A stretch of DNA of 64,000 nucleotides, taken from the NCBI GenBank assembly GCA_936450465.1, contig OW388293.1, positions 81,552,134 through 81,616,133 on the forward strand, written 5' to 3'. The stretch is from Gibbula magus. Its lineage: Eukaryota; Mollusca; Gastropoda; Trochida; Trochidae. The position numbers and the translations under genes were made by a program. Below are positions 12,793-24,659 of the stretch, piece after piece; within the stretch, counting starts at the first letter, position 1; each line of letters opens with the position of its first letter. The notes beneath the pieces were generated by a model, which worked only from the letters and a program-made list of their open reading frames with translations, did no database searches and was not told the DNA's origin.

Positions 12793-14257
12793 ACAAGATT
12801 TTCGGGATAACAACTCCTTGTTTGATAAGATTGTGAATATTGACATTACAGTGGAAGACAAAGACGATGATATACAACCTTGGAAGCACTCACGGTATTG
12901 AAACTATAAAATGTATACAACTCAATTATTTGAAGAGATTAAATTCACAGATATTGTTTTCAATGCTTCCAGGAATTCAACTGTTAAACCGTATAACTTC
13001 TGAATATAGTAGAACAATTTCTGCAGATGTTAAAGTAGTGTCCAGGTCTCTGAGGTCCCGTGAAGCTCAAACCTAAATCCGTGGCAGTGCTCGTCGCCGT
13101 CTTCACATTTTAAACCGGGTAAATATCAGCTTTGCAAATCGGCTCCAGTTTGGCAGAACACTCAACATATTAAATAATACTATATGCTCTCTAAATGGGA
13201 AAATATTACTTAAACATTAATGTGCTTATTTTTTTTATCTTATGTTATTTAAGCTTAATGTTTAAGGCGCTGCTGAATAATGTTTCAAACCTGTATTTCA
13301 AACGCAGATTCATAGCCTATCTAATGAAATACAGAATCCCCAGTTATGCCAGAATACATTAAGTTTGTAAGCCTTTAATAGACTCATAAAATACGTTCGC
13401 AGGGTCAGGTCATTTCCTCTCAGGGGACATACATTAGCAGTTGCCTTAGTACCGGTCATGTTTACGTCAAGAGGACGAAGAGTTCTGGAAATATTAGTTT
13501 TACACGAATCCAAAGTCGTATGTGACCATCTAAACATGCATAAGGACTAACGCGGCAAACTGGTGATGTGATGACAAAAATGTACATTGTATATATTAGT
13601 CTCTAGCTTATGAATGATAGCTATATATTCAATTAAATGTGTAATAATGTATATAATCCGATAATTCGTGTTGATGCATATAGAGCAGTTCATTAGGATG
13701 TGATATCAAGTTCCTACGTAAAACAGACAGACAAACAGACACATTTTAGTATTCGCAGTATCTTTTTTATGAGATATATTATTGTGTTTTCCAGTTTTCA
13801 CTTTAGTCTAATATTGTTACATCTAAATTTTGATATGCATTATTGTATACCTACATGTATATTGATACTCACATTTAGAGAGGGACTGTAGCAATGAGTG
13901 TCATCATTTTTTTAGAGGTTGTCAGAAATTCTTTGTATCATTTCTCTATGAAAGAGTTCAATGTCCCTAATAGTTTGTTGGAAACATATGTGCAGACTCC
14001 TTGGCCAATGGGGATTCTAAATTGTAGATTTCGTGACCCCATGACCCCAAATGGGGTCACAGAGGTCACATCCTTAAAAACTATAGTCCTCAAAACCTTT
14101 CAGGAAACATGATGTTCTGTACCCATCAGTGTAGCACACTTTCACCTGTCATTACAGCGAGTCTTCTATTCGAGGATTTACAGGATAACACCGCTTGTTG
14201 CCGGTTGTTTCGCCTATGAATCACGTATCAAGGATAATATTGTGTCGTCATGATTAC
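12793..14257. other. Noncoding stretch between two minisatellites
   Basis: No supported gene. The one notable motif group is at 14,033-14,070: GTGACCCC, then the near-perfect inverted repeat TGACCCCA-AA-TGGGGTCA, then AGAGGTCA. This resembles clustered nuclear-receptor half-sites. The rest is unremarkable AT-rich sequence. Confidence 0.5.
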
Positions 14258-15855
14258 AGACTTTGAACACTGAATTGGTATCCACTATTTGGAGTAGACT
14301 TTGAATACCGAATTGGTATCTTATATTTGGAGTAGACTTTGAATACCGAATTGGTATCTTATATTTGGAGTAGACTTTGAATACTGATTTGGTAACTACT
14401 ATTTGGAGTAGACTTTGAATACTGAATTGGTATCTTAAATTTGGAGTAGACTTTGAATACCGAATTGGTATCTACTATTTGGAGTAGACTTTGAATACCG
14501 AATTGGTATCTTATATTTGGAGTAGAGTTTGAATACTGATTTGGTATCTACTATTTGGAGTAGACTTTGAACACTGAATTGGTATCTACTATTTGGAGTA
14601 GAGTATGAATAACGAATTGGTATCTACTATTTGGAGTACTCTTTGAATACTGATTTGGTATCTACTATGTGGAGTAGACTTTAAACACTGAATTGGTATC
14701 TACTATTTGGAGTAGACTTTGAACATTGAATTGGCATCTACTATTTGGAGTAGACTTTGAATACCGAATTGGTATCTTATATTTGGAGTAGACTTTGAAT
14801 ACCGAATTGGTATCTACTATTTGGAGTAGACTTTGAATACCGAATTGGTATCTTATATTTGGAGTAGAGTTTGAATACTGATTTGGTATCTACTATTTGG
14901 AGTAGACTTTGAACACTGAATTGGTATCTACTATTTGGAGTAGAGTATGAATAACGAATTGGTATCTACTATTTGGAGTACTCTTTGAATACTGATTTGG
15001 TATCTACTATGTGGAGTAGACTTTAAACACTGAATTGGTATCTACTATTTGGAGTAAACTTTGAATACTGATTTGGTATCTACTATTTGGAGTAGACTTT
15101 GAATACTGATTTGGTATCTACTATTTGGAGTAGACTTTGAATACTGATTTGGTATCTTATATATGCAGTAGACTTTGAATACCGAATTGGTATCTTATAT
15201 TTGAGGTAGACTTTGAATACCGAATTGGTATCTTATATTTGCAGTAGAGTTTGAATACTGAATTTGTATCTACTATTTGGAGTAGACTTTGAACACTGAA
15301 TCGGTATCTTATATTTGGAGTAGACTTTGAACATTGATTTGGTATCTGCTATTTGGAGTAGACTTTGAATACCGAATTGGTATCTGCTATTTGGAATAGA
15401 CTTTGAATACCGAATTGGTATCTACTATTTGGAGTAAATTTTGAATACCGAATTGGTATCTGCTATTTGGAGTAGACTTTGAATACTGAATTGGTATCTA
15501 CTATTTGGAGTAGACTTTGAATACCGAATTGGTATCTATTTTTTGGAATAGAGTTTGAATACCGAATTGGTATCTACTATTTGGAGTAGACTTTGAACAC
15601 TGAATTGGTATCTACTATTTGGAAAAGACTTTGAACACTGAATTGGTATATACTATTTGCAGTAGACTTTGAATACCGAATTAGTATCTTATAATTGCAG
15701 TAGACTTTGAATACCAAATTGGTATCTTATATTTGGAGTAGACTTTGAATACCGAATTGGTATCTTATTTTTGGAGTAGACTTTGAACACTGAATTGGTA
15801 TCTACTGTGTGCAGTAGACTTTGAACACTGAATTGGTATCTACTATTTGGAGTAG
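14258..15855. repeat. 38-bp minisatellite array, about 42 copies, with a 342-bp higher-order repeat
   Basis: Head-to-tail copies of a 38-bp unit with core GAATTGGTATCTACTATTTG followed by GAGTAGACTTTGAATACC. Common unit variants are GAATAC or GAACAC, CCGAATT or CTGATTT, and CTACTATTT or CTTATATTT. A nine-unit block is duplicated 342 bp apart: the rare GAGTATGAATAACG unit is at 14,601 and again at 14,943, with the flanking rare units (GTACTCTTTGAATACTG and CTATGTGGAG) in the same order. Stops occur in all frames and no coding role is supported. The unit shows no similarity by eye to the 36-bp or 20-bp units nearby. Confidence 0.98.
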
Positions 15856-17148
15856 CGAATGTACAACACTACTTTTCTTGAAACTTAGATACATGATTGC
15901 GATGCATGGAAATGAATAACACGATTTAGCAAGCTGTGTACTAATGGTTATTATGAATAAAATAGACTTCCGGTGATAGGGCACACCTGTACACTCATCG
16001 CATGCTTAAAGAACTTTCCAAATTGTACGTTATCAGACGGCTAGTCGATCACGTGATCAAAAGTTACACTATAATTCTTTTGAAAGGGACACAAGGAGTG
16101 CAAATCTCAACAACAAAACATATGTTTACATCTAATCAATTATCGGATACTAATTCCTGCTGTTTGTTGCAGTACAAACACCACTAGGGAAAACAATAAT
16201 GCAAACAAAAGTCCCAGATGTTTCAAATTCGATAAATGTACGTTTATGCATAGAGTATAACGTTTGTTCACTGACATTTGTGTTTTATACCTTTGAGATT
16301 TGTTGCATGAAGTGACATCTAACGATAGCACACATGTAATTCACATTGAGGCATTTCATGTACAGTTGTATACTATACTGCAGAAATGTAAGCTTGTAGG
16401 TAAAGGCTGGAGTGCACAAAGTAAGGTCCCGTGTGACACTCAACATTTCACATGACATAAAATGAGAATATTCGGACATTGTAATTATAAAACGCGTTTT
16501 TCAACATAAACTTTTAACAATAAATATTCTTGTTATTTTAGGTTTCCAAGCTGGAGCGTATCTACGAGGTCACGTGACGATAATCAAAGCTAATAAATAT
16601 TCAGTTTTATCACTTAATACGGTTGCATAAATAGGTGAATTCCTAATAAAAAGTCACAGATCCATTTGGATTACCCTAATCTTTCTGTCTAGATTAAATC
16701 AATTGATGAGGGTGCTCGTTGAGATAAATTCATTACCACGTGACAGGAGGTTTGATATGGATAGTTATCATGTGTCTCGTTCAAATGTCAAACTCGAACT
16801 TCCTTCTCGTTTGATAGTTAACTCGTACATATGACAACTCTCCATACCAAACTCGCAAATACATGGTTGTATACACTATGATTTATACTCAAGCTTGTGT
16901 AGTTAACCATTTATTGAATACAGCTATGAAGAGGAAACTAAATCAAAATGTTATTGTAAGCTTCCACATGCTGGTCGTCTCTCCATGTGCTTCTCAGAAA
17001 TCCTTTATAACGCATACGTGATATTCCATGTAAAATTTATGCATAATTGTTTATGTGTCCGGCTTTTCTACGGAAATTATTTATCTTTATTGCTTTTCAC
17101 ATTTCTTCTTGAAAGTAAATAGCATTTTGAAATCTATACATTCTGCTG
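15856..17148. other. Noncoding stretch with a GATCACGTGATC palindrome
   Basis: No gene is supported. At 16,028-16,066 the sequence ATCAGACGG...AGTCGATCACGTGATCAAAA resembles the GATCACGTGA dispersed repeat at 7.4 and 20.8 kb. It contains the perfect 12-bp palindrome GATCACGTGATC (16,047-16,058). Confidence 0.5.
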
Positions 17149-17464
17149 ACATAAATGTCGGGGCGGGATTGCGCAGTGGTTAGCGCGTTCGGCTTCGGAT
17201 CAAGAGGTCCCGAGTTCGAATCCCGCCAAGGGCACGGCAACTTTGTCTGTAGTAGAGAACTGTTCTACACGCAGTAAGGTTTGGGTGCAATGCTACACTG
17301 AATTTCAGCGTAGTACCACCCATGGTTCGCATGGTTTCACCGCAAGGCATAGCCACATGGCGTTGCGGGCTTTCTCCCTGCCATAATACTAGCAGTCGCG
17401 ATATAAGTGAAATACTCTTGAAAACGACGTTAAACCCCAACTCACCTCACCTCACATAAATGTC
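17149..17464 (+). mobile_element. Complete tRNA-derived SINE with 11-bp target-site duplication
   Basis: The element proper is about 17,160-17,453 and is flanked by the perfect direct repeat ACATAAATGTC (17,149-17,159 and 17,454-17,464). Its head folds like a tRNA. An A-box-like GCGCAGTGGTTAGCGCG (D arm) begins near 17,171 and a B box GAGTTCGAATCC lies at 17,212-17,223, closing with the CCCGCC complement of the starting GGCGGG. The anticodon-loop region reads CTTCGGA, which suggests descent from tRNA-Arg(TCG); this is an inference. A body of about 220 bp follows and the tail is CTCACCTCACCTC. RNA polymerase III would transcribe it from the internal boxes, and mobilisation would need a LINE partner. 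The perfect duplication and clean boxes suggest a fairly recent insertion. An open frame on the opposite strand is only its shadow. Confidence 0.92.
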
Positions 17465-19202
17465 ACCATGAAAACAGAAAATAAGGATGTATGTGTTACA
17501 TTCTTTCATTCTATTCCAGTTGTCCTTGAATGAAACTATCCAATTAGTATGGAGTATCTTGTTTCCAAAGGAAATTCAAATTCTCATTGTAGTCCAAATA
17601 AGTACAAAGGGAAAGAATACTCCACATATCTGTGTAAGTGTAGATCACACAGACTAAAAGATACGATTAAAACGTTGCAAGCTTCAACGTCCACCTACCA
17701 ACACTGCCGTCAGTAGTCGATTGTGTATGTCTCTAGTAAACATATGTTCTTTGATAAGGGTATGGTGTGTATTGTGTATGTCTCACACATGGGGTGCTGC
17801 ATTGCTATTTCAACATTGGTTTTAGACAGAATGTTTGGCACATGTGTTTAAAACATTGATGTTATATGGAACTTAATTTAATGTAATGTACCTTTTTGGA
17901 GTTTAATTCGTTGACGCATCATTGCTGTAAAACGTCAGGTAATACGCCAAAATCATCACGTTTAAGTCTGTCATATGTCGTCGAAAATTCCAAACCGAAG
18001 AATGTTTAAATACCCATTTGAACATATAAAGCCTCGATTCTTTAGTTCAGTTTACTTCTGGAGACAATGCATTTAATTTATAAGCTGGTGTCCCTGAACG
18101 ATCTAAATAGCTAATGTTTCATGGATCAGATATTCCTGTTCATGCAAGTTGAATGGTCATAGCATGTGTACAGTTGAAGTCATCTCTCTTAAACATCAGC
18201 ATACGATTAACTCCAGTCATCCGTTTTGTAAATTTTCACATAGAATTTTCCGTATTTGATTGGCACGACAAGGTTCCTTCCCGATTTGGAATCAGAAACA
18301 ATCGTTGGAGCTAATATCAAGAAGCTGACAAATGCTTTGCTAGTATTTTGTAACTTTGAATCAGTCGATACCACTTGTCTGAAATAACTCTTTTGGGATT
18401 ATAATGTTGTTATAATTAAAGATACTCAATCATGAATATATGTTAGTATATGCCATTTTTTATATCCAAATGGACCTCATTCTTCCAGTAAGACCATAAT
18501 ATGAAAATATCTTCGACAGTTGCTTAAGATCTGACTTTGAACAGCACGCCATTGATTTAGAGGCTTGTATCAATCTACGGATGTCAGTTATACACCGAAC
18601 AATTGAAATATATAATTTGTCTTTACGAAAGCTAAAAAAAACCATTAGATAATAATTTGATATCACATAATCAATCGGCAAATAATTTGAAATTAGAGTA
18701 CGGCCATTTTAAAGCTAGTCAAGACACATACGGTAATGGTGAGTTTGGTTGTGAGACAAGCATACAGTGGTAGAGGAGCGTGTTACAGTTGCAGAACCAG
18801 CCATGTGGGTTTCAAACTCCTCTCGTTGTACATCATTATAAGGTAGTTTGTTTATCGTGTCATCAACCAGTTCCTACTTCTATGCGTGTTTTGGAGGTTT
18901 TACTGCTCCATTGATGGGATCCGACAAACATATAATGTACGACTCTGTTTATATCTAGGATAGTTATTAGCTTTGGTGTTGTCACAACACTGAGCAGAAG
19001 CGATGTCAGACTCTACTCGTTAATCATCGACACACAGGGATGTGATGTCCAGATGAAACTAGAAGTGTTGATATCGTAGATGTGCATGTACAACTTTGCA
19101 TGTGGTTTGCGTGTAAAACTCACAAGTTCAATAAAAACATTATCAAACATGTTGCAATAAAATTGACATAGGTGGCGTGCACCAAAGCCGTATACGGCAT
19201 CT
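17465..19202. other. Noncoding stretch, nothing firm
   Basis: No supported gene. At about 18,772-18,835 GTGGTAGAGGAGCGTG followed about 35 bp later by GGGTTTCAAACTCC is faintly reminiscent of tRNA A and B boxes and could be a very old SINE or tRNA relic. The match is too weak to call. Confidence 0.4.
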
Positions 19203-19268
19203 AGAACAGTTCTCTACCGCAGAGAAAGTTCCCAACCCTTGCAGGATTCGGACTCCGGACCTCTTGAC
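19203..19268 (-). mobile_element. SINE head fragment, inverted
   Basis: Reading on the minus strand, this segment corresponds to the tRNA-like 3' part and the start of the body of the SINE at 17.2 kb. On the plus strand it shows AGAACAGTTCTCTAC, GCAGA-AAAGTT, GGATTCGGACTCC-GGACCTC and TCTTGA, in the inverse order of the complete copy. The A-box end and the tail are missing. It is an older, 5'- and 3'-truncated member of the same family. Confidence 0.8.
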
Positions 19269-20784
19269 AAATTGATACAGGTTAAACATTTACAGTTGAA
19301 GATTTATCAAGAGATAATCGCCATCGTTTATTATATTAAGCTATTTTCGCTAAAACTGGTGTACTGAGTAACTTGTCCATCTATGCCAAAATAATAACGG
19401 GAATGACCATATATTTATGAAATAGAAACATACAATCTGCATGGCGCATACATATACATGTAATATCTCTCTTGAAATTTTTTTTGTAAAAGTACATCGT
19501 GGAAATATTCATGTCAAACGTTACGTTAACCAGATTGCTGAGTTTATCGACATTATCACACCCTTTAGATGAAGATATTAAAAAATGAGAAAGACATACA
19601 TGTAACGTAAGAATGTAACCTAAAGCGGTAGGCTGTGTAAGTCATATCACTTTACTTTCTGCCATTGGAGCCATTCCAGGGATTTTTTAGTGGTGCACTT
19701 AATTCTGATAAATTCTGATGAACTTTTAAAGTTATGTCTTAACTCTTCGTATTCAATTATGGGGTTAACCAGGTTAAGCTAAGATACATCAAGTGTATCA
19801 TCTCCCAAACGATTTATCACGCACAGATCTCCAGTGCTCAGCTAGTTACTTGCGTGTAGCTTGAGTGAAAATTTGGCAACTTCTCAATTGAAATAACACA
19901 TTCTTTGGAAGTTAAATCTTATCGAAAAATAGGAACTTATGTATCCGAAGAATTTCATTAAATTAGAAAATTAAATTTCTGATAAAGTGCGACTCATCTG
20001 CGACCATTTCATTCGGATCTCAGTCATGTCATCCAGCACACTGAGCCACTTTATCAAGCATGGAAACAATGCTGCATGTACAGTGATTGGTGATTGCAAT
20101 AAAAAAAAAGTACATAGTTCTCTCCAATAAACAATTCGACCTTTCTGACATGTCTACTGGTGGGTAGCGGAGGTGTGTTATTCAATTATGTGAGGATTGA
20201 CGCCAAGTGACAGTGACACCTTATAACACGTGGCTGATCATGGATCACTCTGTCAAAATTAGCCAGAACACATTTGGCAACATCATCCCCGTCACGAAGT
20301 GGAAGTTAGTTAAGGAAGTGGATGGTGTAGGTTTGTTCGTCACATTTGAGGGTAATACATTTACTCGACAAGTGTGGACTATACGTTTATCTGTTTCATC
20401 CATGAAGCATTACGTTTTTAGGAAGTGGATGTGCCAGGGTGAGATATCGACCACATGCAGGACAGCATGTACACACCTGTAGAACCCCGATGAGACTCCT
20501 TTAGTTCCCAGGATGTTACAGGACACGAACATCACTCAGGTGTTATCGTTCTGCTTCATCAGGATAGCAAGGAAAAGCTTATATCGTTGCAACATTTGTT
20601 TTCCTGAGTTTTTATAAACTTTACTGCTGTTTCCTTTGAGATCACACTTTGTATTTTGTTAACAAGTGTTTCATTTCCCTCATTGTTACGGGTATACTGT
20701 GTGTTTAACATTTATCTGTGAATCAAACTAGATGACATGGAATGCTTAACGGCTACAGGCATGTGTACTCGTAAGAACAGACGT
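19269..20784. other. Noncoding stretch, one unrecognised open frame
   Basis: An open frame of 91 codons lies at 20,207-20,482 on the plus strand. Its translation matches no family I can recall and has no signal or membrane segment, and no splice context was identified. It is left uncalled. The rest is AT-rich. Confidence 0.4.
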
Positions 20785-20905
20785 GCTGGAGAGTGACGGG
20801 GGATCATGTTTACTCTTGCAGCGTGATCTAAGGGTTTTCCATTGGTGCAGCATCAGTGGGATGTTGGTCGATCACGTGACCAAACATTACTGGCATTCAT
20901 ACAGA
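20785..20905. repeat. Dispersed repeat with GATCACGTGA core, copy 2
   Basis: Second copy of the repeat at 7,350-7,475, in the same orientation. It shares GTTTACTCT, a GCAGCATCA word, GGTCGATCACGTGACCAAAC, ATTAC and GCATTCAT in the same order. The spacer between the first two words has diverged strongly. No termini were resolved. Confidence 0.65.
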
Positions 20906-23322
20906 CTCTGGTAGGTCAAAACACATGCTATAACACAGGGCAACGGTAGGAGGTGTTTTCAATAAACAGTTTATGTTATCATCTATCCATCTGACGATGT
21001 GTATACAAATGGAACATTTAATAGATAATACTAAATAATGAGATTTACAATTATCCTATTATATCATGAGAAAGTGTAACTGGTATATTTTCACATGCAA
21101 AGAGAAAGTCAAAGAAAAACATATTTTCTAATTCTAAAATAACATTTTATAGGATGCGATTATAGCAGAAGAAAACAATTGTTTACGTATTGTTATAAAT
21201 ATAGTTATCGTTTTAACTCTACGGCACGATATTTTTTGCCAATAGAAGACTTGGTTAGTATAGTTATAGTTAGTCGTATATATAAAGTAAACAAGCAGAC
21301 AGAGACGGCCATAATGCCCGGTAAATGAAAATAATCTTAAATATATTGAACAATGATAAGGTCATAAGAGTTTTATTATCAAATAAATTCTTGGTCATTT
21401 GTGCAGAATGTTTATTAAGCCATTCTTATCATAAGGAATAAGTAGAATTGAATGATGAGTAATTAATTTACGCTACAAAAAGTATTGTTCTACTTCTCAA
21501 TTAAGCTGTGTTGATGCCATCCTGTGGATGTTCATGTTCATCCTGGAAACGAAAGTATAATTACATTGAGCTAGACTTTACAGTATATGAGTTCTGGTCA
21601 GCAAACGAAATTGTATGTTGTGTTTCCACAGAACTACTGAAACTAAATTCCAAGGAAGTTGAAAAACACAAAAAGGCATATCTACACATGGTGACTGTTC
21701 CCCATACGAAGTTTTATTAAGCTTGGCCTTACAGTTTTTGAGTCTTTGAAACGAAAGCCCAGACGCACGGACGGACATATGGACGGAAGCCGTTCCTTGG
21801 GCCCACGCTGACTTCCTTCTGGTGGGGGAAATTAACAGGATGAACATCTGGATTGCATGTTGTATTCGCTGCTTGACACTTGATAATACCCATCTACTTG
21901 GTTAGCGTCAATTTACACTTGCATTGATCAGACATTGAACCCGATGCTTTATTTTTAAGCGATTTGTTTCCATTTATCCATGATTATATATTAAAGTTGG
22001 ACTTTATACGATTGCAACGATTTTTTAGGCTATGTTATTACAGAACGTACATGTCATATGGAAAAAAGGTAACATGAAGTATGTTATCGAACCTTTTTGG
22101 GGGAAATGGGGGCATCTGCCATATTTGATGACTTGTCTTATATGGGATTCATAAGTATATTGTCCCAGTATAACAAGTAGGTTCGGATGTGTAGGTTCAC
22201 CAAAATGCACATCGACACTTCTTGCTTTATATATATATAATGGATGGACTGAGTCCGTTTATATATACGGGGATAACAAAGGTTAAAAACAGCGACAACA
22301 GGGTAATGAAAATAAATATTATCAATCAAGTCAGACAGAAGAGATGACATTTGCACAAGTCGAATGCACACAAAACGTTAAACCACTTTAGGAAATCAAT
22401 AACGACGACACTGCATCTGACTTCACGTATAATCAGTCGGGTGAACCAGTGGCATTTGAGTTTATATTCGGTGAAATACTGAACTGACTGGTATTTTACA
22501 GCTCGGCACTGGCACAGAAATACGTGTGATTGTAGAGTATCATCTACTCGGAGTATTCCAGCCATATGGGTTTACCAGACTGAGTGTTCCTACTGAACTT
22601 GGAGTACAACTCCCTCTGTGGCTTCTACAGGTTCTACTCCATCATTTAACAACGAACTGAATGACACACAATTGTAATATTTATAACCTTTCTGATGGTG
22701 TTTTCACTACATTGAATAATGGGTAGCTTCACATCAAGAAATGTATTTTAAGGTAAATTAGGAATGATTTATCTCCTCCATCTTAACTGGTCGTATATTC
22801 GTTAAGAATCTATACAATAAGCTAAATGCATGTGTCGATCACAATTAACAATGAAGATCATGAAAGTGGTGAATATATTCGTCGTATATTATAATTTGTA
22901 ACCACACTCTCTTGAATTCAAATTTCAGATGTAGACAACTGAACGTAGACAACGTATAAACTATCTTTCCTGCGAGAAGATAGTCATATTAATAGCAATA
23001 TTTGATTTTAATTGTATAGTTATGTTGTTGAAACGTTGATAAATGGCCAATTATGAAACATTGTTATAATTAGGTTATCCTTTAATGCATGACTAGTTGA
23101 CGTGTCATGGTATCAGTTTCCACTCGAGACTCCCTGGCTGTCTGTACTGATAGGCAGCATGGTTGGATCAATGTCAAGTCCCTCCCTGATTGCTTTCACA
23201 CATGAGGAACAAGATTAAAGGATCTAGCTTTCCTGTCCCACATATCATCAAATGAAATTATTCTGTCACAGTAGCCATAGTAAGTTACCTTTAGTTTCAG
23301 AGCTCTGGCCCATTTCATTATA
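20906..23322. other. Noncoding stretch, nothing firm
   Basis: No supported gene. A GACGGAC-like run (GACGCACGGACGGACATATGGACGGA, split at 21,759-21,784) resembles the simple tails seen in some invertebrate transposons, but no element body was identified. A short TA run lies near 22,230. Confidence 0.4.
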
Positions 23323-23793
23323 AACTGCCAGGCAAAAGATCTCAATTGCAAATATCTCAACTTTTCGATGTCATAATCTAAAACCAGAATGTACAGGTGT
23401 TTAGTCAGCAGTCAAAGAATACTTCTACATGTTTTTTTTTAATTTTTGAAAAATTAACTCACATTTCTTCAAAAATTAATGTTGATGATATACAACTGTT
23501 CACCGACATATAAGACATATTCTATGTGAAAATTAATAAATGTGCCTGAGTCTGTACACATTAACAACATTTTAAACATGATAGGGTCATGGTGATGAAA
23601 ATTTCATATCTTACCCCTATCTTCATTAATAAACTATATTTTAACTTAAATGTAACCACAGTCACCAATTAATTCATTCAAACTACTGCAGATAAGTATT
23701 ATCATCGTGCCATAGTCAAATGCATCTGATTTCTTTTAAATATTTAATTTATCGAAACCAACTGAGGTGGTAACTTTCTTTTGCCTGGTAGTT
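23323..23793. mobile_element. MITE with 17-bp terminal inverted repeats and TA target duplication
   Basis: The left end AACTGCCAGGCAAAAGA (from 23,323) and the inverted right end (complement reading AACTACCAGGCAAAAGA, ending 23,793) match at 16 of 17 positions. TA flanks both sides (23,321-23,322 and 23,794-23,795), as in Tc1/mariner-type insertions, though TA is too short to be conclusive. The 471-bp body has no open frame of note and is AT-rich. A diverged relative at 8,490-8,885 shares the interior. Transposition would depend on a transposase supplied elsewhere. Confidence 0.8.
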
Positions 23794-23795
23794 TA

Positions 23796-24659
23796 CTAGT
23801 ACAAATTCAATGTACATTGGTATGTAGTACACTATAAATATGATGATCATAAAAGGAACATGCGTGAATCATCTGACTATTAATACAAGAACTAGTGCAT
23901 GCAAGACACATGTACTGACGTGCAAGTGATATCAGGAACTAATGTTGTTTACATCGCATACCTATAATCGTTGGAGCGATTCCAATGATGATTTCAATGG
24001 TGCACAAAAAGATGTAACGTCTAGCAAACCATGTGTGTTTTTTATTTTCCTCCAATGCAATTCCAGATTGAATAATTAATTTTCAAAACTATCAGTTGCA
24101 TTGCGTGAATACAGAAAAGTTACTGCCACGATGATAGGCAAAACAAGACAACTTGCTTAAAGGTACATCCATTGATTTGATAGGGGTCACACACATATAT
24201 TCCAAACGTTAGAAATGATGTGACTTTTTCAAGAAGTACTGACCGAAAACTACCAATTTGATGATAGTCGACTTAGTATATTGACGACATGAAGGTCAAA
24301 GTAGTCATTTCTGATCGATAACCGGACAATGCATCGCGATTGACGCGCGCCATTGAGTCAAACGTAATTTTGGAATTATTTAAAACAGACAAAATAACAA
24401 ATTAGGTTTGATAATGTTTAATGGGTTATATTACTACTGTGCATGTAAATGGGACCTGCAGTTTCGGTTTCTGCACATGCATGATGATGTTACTCGATTT
24501 TAATCGGAAACCAGTCATTATGATATCATTGGAGATTGGGGATGAACATGTGTGAACTGAGTGAATTTGTTTGTATTGTAAACAGCACATATGGTGAGTT
24601 GGGATTTATCAAAGCAAATTACAACACAATGGATGCACCTTTAATAAAGACACATTGGA
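23796..24659. other. Left flank of the 20-bp satellite, nothing recognised
   Basis: AT-rich sequence with no supported gene. The last 20 bases before the array (GACACATTGGACC) already resemble degenerate array units, so the boundary is gradual. Confidence 0.5.

Noticed and set aside
11652..12836. 394-codon plus-strand frame with a 12-residue repeat
   Set aside because: It is the 36-bp minisatellite read in one of several open frames. Unit variants change residues freely (LA/LT, SQF/SKF/SRF, LN/PN/LS/LI), so there is no sign of protein-level constraint.
17180..17440. 86-codon minus-strand frame
   Set aside because: It is the reverse complement of the SINE; frames like this recur as spurious predictions wherever the SINE inserts.
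18772..18835. tRNA-like A and B box words
   Set aside because: The B-box-like word has an extra base and no stems pair convincingly; too weak to call a tRNA or SINE.
20207..20482. 91-codon plus-strand frame
   Set aside because: No recognised domain, no splice or promoter context; length is within chance expectation for a 64-kb window.
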